Assembly: GCA_009602725.1 (NCBI GenBank)
Contig: WELB01000292.1
Location: forward strand, 72,953 to 136,952
Direction of reading: 5' to 3'
DNA: 64,000 nt
From: Spirogloea muscicola
Taxonomy: Eukaryota; Streptophyta; Zygnematophyceae; Spirogloeales; Spirogloeaceae
In this document: in pieces, positions 61,382-64,000 of the stretch
Layout of the letters: each line of letters opens with the position of its first letter
How positions within the stretch are numbered: the first letter of the stretch is position 1
Position numbers and translations under genes: made by a program
The notes under the pieces: generated by a model
What the model was told of the DNA's origin: nothing
What the model saw: the letters and a program-made list of their open reading frames with translations, nothing else
Database searches by the model: none

Positions 61382-63038
61382 TCACTCATCGCGTCGGCCG
61401 CCTAGGAAGGAGCGAACAACTGAGAGAACAAGACTGGACACCATGAGGAAAATGAGAAAGGAGAACAGACCACCACCACCAACGCCTACAGATAAAGATG
61501 GTCCTCCATAGTAAGAGAAAGGAGAGCCCCCATAACCATAACCTCCATAGCCATAGCCACCAAAGGGGTTGCCATAAACCGGAGGCGCCACGCGAAGACC
61601 AGGATTGATGAAGATATTATTTGTCCTGTTAGCAGATAGACAGCTCTTTTTCAGGCCAAAGTCTCAAACAGCAACTCTAATGACACCGAAGAAAACTTGC
61701 TGACAGAGAGAGGCCTACATCCTAAGGGATGTCAGACTGAAATCACCTACTTCCTGTTGGTACAAGCCACATAAGAACCTCTCATCTGATTGGTGTCAGA
61801 ATTGAATAAGTAATCAACTTACAACTTCAAGCATTACAAATATATGCCAGGTGAAAGTGTATGACAACAGCGTAGCAAGGCTTGGTGGACAACGATTAAC
61901 AATGTACCTTGGGCCACTGTTGTCAATTCGAGGAGATGACCTGGGAGCTGCTCTTGGAGCAGCCCTTGGAGCACTGAAGGCAGAGCCGCCAATCCTACCA
62001 CCTCCCTTTGCCGCTAGTGCGTCGCCACTTGGAGCCATGATTAGAGCCCCTGCTGCAAGCAAAGCTACCAGCGACCTGGCACTTGCAAGACTGGCTGCAG
62101 GCAAGTCCTGTGGTGTCTGGAGCTCCTCCCTGCATGTCACGGTGGTCAAATGGTCAGGACACAGTGTGGACAGCAAGGGGAGAGCCAAGAACCTCCAAAC
62201 TCCAAATAGATGTGCAATGTACAGTAAAACCTGTCTAAGCTTATGCGGTCGGTTGGGGAGATTTGTATAACGATACACAGGTTATAGCGATAAACAGGGT
62301 ACTGCTTAACCCCTGACCCCTAGGGTTAGGGGTTAGGGGTAGGGTTTAGGGTTAGGGGGTTAAGTGTTTAGCGTGACGTCACGTGACACAGGTCGCACGG
62401 TTGGTCGCACGGCCGTCGCACGGCCGTCGCACGACAGTCGCACGGTCGCACGCCGTCGCACGGTATAGGTATAAGCTTATATTTGAGAAAAACATATAAA
62501 GTACGGAAGTAGAGAGGATATAAGCTTACGCCACTAAACCGACTCGGTTGGCCAGAATTTGATGACCTTAGACAGGATATAAGCTTATCGAGGATAAGCT
62601 TAGACAGGTTTTACTGTACAAGCCATTGGCTTCGTCTAACCCCCCTTCCTAGCTTCACATGTCTCGAAAAACACGTCCCTAGGTAGAACCACGGTCCTCG
62701 GTCAGCAAGGAGCGATTGTTCCAGTATGACTGACGGATTGAGAGCGCCGAAAGAAGGGCAGGTCAAGAGCAGAAGGCGGGTGAGGTGGAAGTGGAGACTC
62801 GCCTCAGCGCTGCCTCGGGGGCGGAAGTAGTACCATCCTGACCAGCTTCACCGCCAGCTCGCGTGGGCACGCGACACCGTGTCAAGGGCGGGCGCACGGC
62901 TTTGACGAAGACGGGGAGGGGCGTCCGCAACGACGGGGAGGCCCGTGAAGAGCCTGAGCTTGCGAGCTTGTATGCGGGTACCGGCTGGACGACGAGCGGC
63001 CGGGCCACAAGTGCAGAGCCGGCCAGGGCGGAAGCCAT
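61382..63038 (-). CDS. Plastid DUF1517-family membrane protein
   Basis: Likely first exon from ATG 63038 (MASALAGSALVARPLVVQ), a Ser/Arg-rich, acid-poor transit-peptide-like segment. Then exon 62129-61908 (SARSLVALLAAGALIMAPSG, then GGGRIGGSAFSAPRAAPRAA, RIDNSGP) and exon 61625-61382 (RTNNIFINPGLRVAPPVYGN, GYGYGGYGYGG, SLSVGVGGGG, then the hydrophobic LFSFLIFLMVSSLVLSVV). This order follows the plant/cyanobacterial DUF1517 family, thought to be plastid membrane proteins. The stop at 61382 gives a short product. A GTGAAG donor one base earlier would allow further exons as in longer family members. Exons 1 and 2 do not join in phase with any GT donor I found, so an extra small exon may exist between them. 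Confidence 0.75.
62305..62365 (+). repeat. TTAGGG/TTTAGGG-like tract inside the MITE
   Basis: The sequence CCCTAGGGTTAGGGGTTAGGG then GTAGGGTTTAGGGTTAGGG is a degenerate telomere-like run. It lies well inside the element, so it is not a chromosome end. Confidence 0.8.
62390..62462 (+). repeat. GTCGCACG minisatellite
   Basis: At least seven copies of GTCGCACG with short variable spacers (commonly 11-base units GTCGCACGGCC) follow one another directly. The array lies wholly within the MITE. Confidence 0.85.
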
Positions 63039-63544
63039 GGCCGCCGGCCCACCAGTTTCGGGCGAGAATCGGCAGAGTTTTGCGGCCGCGCGTGCCCAGC
63101 AATCCCAACGGCCGCGCAGGCCGGTGCTGCAGGCGGAGATGGGGAAGCGGTTGGAGGGGGCCTGGGCCGCGCGGCCAGCAGCGGCAGAGCGGCGCCGGGA
63201 TGCGGCTCGAGTGCTGTGAGCGCCCAGAAGGAGCCGAGTCGAGCCAGCCAGAAGAAAGAACAGCCAGCCCAGAAGCTTCGCCGAGTGGCCCGGCGACGCG
63301 GCCGAGGGGCTTCCATTTATTAGGTGCCACTTTGCCGCATCCTTCATTTTTCTGATCTTACCTCTTGGCTCCGAGAAACAGCTCGTGTCAAGAGAGCGAT
63401 GGATGTGAAAAGCCAGACCACAAAAGGAATGGCGGGATGGGCTCGCCAAGTGTCGGGTCGTGAGACCGGAAGATAAGCCGCGGGCCCTGGCCACGTCGGC
63501 CGCCGCAGGCCCTCGAGGCTCGACGGCACCCCCGTGTTCTCTGA

Positions 63545-63635
63545 GGTGCTTCTCTCGTCGGCCGGCTGACTTCAACGCTGCGGGCTCGTGGGCTCAGGTA
63601 TATCGGATGCGCCTCTCTGTGTCAAAACTGTGCGA
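63545..63635 (+). pseudogene. Type D ORF scrap
   Basis: The frame reads RRPADFNAAGSWAQVYRMRL and SVSKLCDPPT, matching the block before the C-terminus of other copies. It then breaks into type A sequence. Confidence 0.65.
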
Positions 63636-63649
63636 CCCACCTACCCTGC

Positions 63650-63962
63650 GCCGGGAACGGGGTGCAGCCCTTCCCGGTGGCTCGGTGCCTTTGGGTCTTG
63701 TGTCCTGCTACCGCATGCGCTTGTCTTATGTCCCTACAGCGGTCCCAGGCGATTGCTTTGCATCGGGCTGGTTGTTCCAGCCCCTATTCTCAATGGGCGA
63801 GCACTTTCTTCTTCTTCTTTGCATCGCCGGGCTGGTCGCGCCCTTGCAGCAGCCTCTGGTTTGCGCAGCGGGGTTGCTCTTCTTTCATTCTTTTTTGGGC
63901 TGGCTGTTCCAGCCCATATTCTCAATGGGCGAGCCCTTCTTCTTCCTCCCCTTTCCGATAGG
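63650..63962 (+). mobile_element. Type A ORF end with two tiny tail insertions
   Basis: Type A coding (RREREQGAALPGGSVPLGLV-like block, then CYRMRLSY..., SQAIALHR) is interrupted at 63766-63816 by a 51-base hairpin tail flanked by a 10-base duplication CTTTGCATCG (63756-63765 and 63817-63826). Coding resumes (RAGRALAAASGLRSGVAL). It is interrupted again at about 63881-63942 by a second hairpin tail, before CCTCCCCT of the original sequence. Confidence 0.88.
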
Positions 63963-64000
63963 AAAGCGCAGGCTCACTACACACACGCTGCGGACGTGCA

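Larger units (their letters stand above)
62222..62616. mobile_element. Inverted-repeat DNA transposon (MITE-like) with TA duplication
   Basis: Perfect terminal inverted repeats of about 23 bases begin CAGTAAAACCTGTCTAAGC at 62222 and end at 62616. Each is flanked by TA (62220-62221 and 62617-62618). The TA target and CAGT... ends are typical of Tc1/mariner or pogo-like elements. No transposase is encoded in 395 bases, so it is non-autonomous. The interior holds a TTAGGG-like tract, a GTCGCACG minisatellite, and extra copies of the ATAAGCTTA motif. It lies in the 5' intron of the DUF1517 gene. Confidence 0.9.

Noticed and set aside
62305-62365. Chromosome end (telomere)
   Set aside because: The TTAGGG-like tract is short, degenerate and enclosed by the inverted repeats of a small transposon, with a gene exon beyond it.
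62390-62462. CRISPR array
   Set aside because: The units are 8-11 bases with almost no spacers in a eukaryotic sequence, so this is a minisatellite.

Overview
The window looks like nuclear DNA from a photosynthetic eukaryote, most likely a green alga on the streptophyte (land-plant) side. The genes are intron-rich with GT-AG splicing. Their best matches from memory are plant families: an MSI1-type WD40 protein, a plastid DLDG1/CemA-like protein, a STRUBBELIG-family-like LRR receptor kinase, a class-B GATA factor, a MINDY deubiquitinase, a PIG-Q/GPI1 protein and a plastid DUF1517 protein. Plant-type TTTAGGG-like tracts also occur. A repeat-rich early streptophyte such as Mesostigma would fit, but that name is a guess.

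Layout: 1-7.2 kb is decayed sequence with a broken Ty3/gypsy reverse transcriptase at 1.06-1.66 kb. 7.2-10.3 kb (-) is an intact 8-exon MSI1 gene. A second, partial MSI1 copy lies at 11.3-12.35 kb (-) behind a gap and transposon debris, and is divergently paired with the DLDG1-like gene (12.9-16.5 kb, +). 17.7-18.7 kb (-) holds unassigned candidate exons. 22.7-30.7 kb (+) is a 20-exon receptor-kinase gene. 33.1-35.8 kb (+) is a GATA gene with an assembly gap in exon 1. 44.3-49.8 kb (-) is a 12-exon MINDY gene. 52-56.2 kb (-) is a PIG-Q/GPI1 gene. 61.4-63.0 kb (-) is a DUF1517 gene with a small TA-flanked inverted-repeat transposon in its 5' intron. I joined the exons by hand. The MSI1, DLDG1-like, receptor-kinase and MINDY models stay in frame from start to stop.

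Almost everything between these genes (10.5-11.2, 19-22.6, 30.8-33.1, 36.3-43.6, 50-52.1, 56.4-59.6 and 63.5-64 kb) is a mosaic of one non-LTR retrotransposon superfamily. The best copy (57.0-59.0 kb) joins a reverse transcriptase (YADD) to a C-terminal zinc motif and a restriction-like endonuclease region, the R2/CRE-like layout. At least five subfamilies can be told apart by their last codons and 3' UTRs. Many insertions are only 25-100 bases long, consist solely of the 3' tail (often with a GGGCTGG...CCAGCCC hairpin), and several sit between short target-site duplications inside other copies.

The genes are not an operon or pathway. Their products belong to chromatin assembly, plastid ion homeostasis, cell-surface signalling, transcription, ubiquitin editing, GPI-anchor synthesis and thylakoid/plastid function. 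Three N runs (11249-11288, 33200-33415, 50246-51087) and single Ns at 18912 and 21765 limit certainty around repeats.
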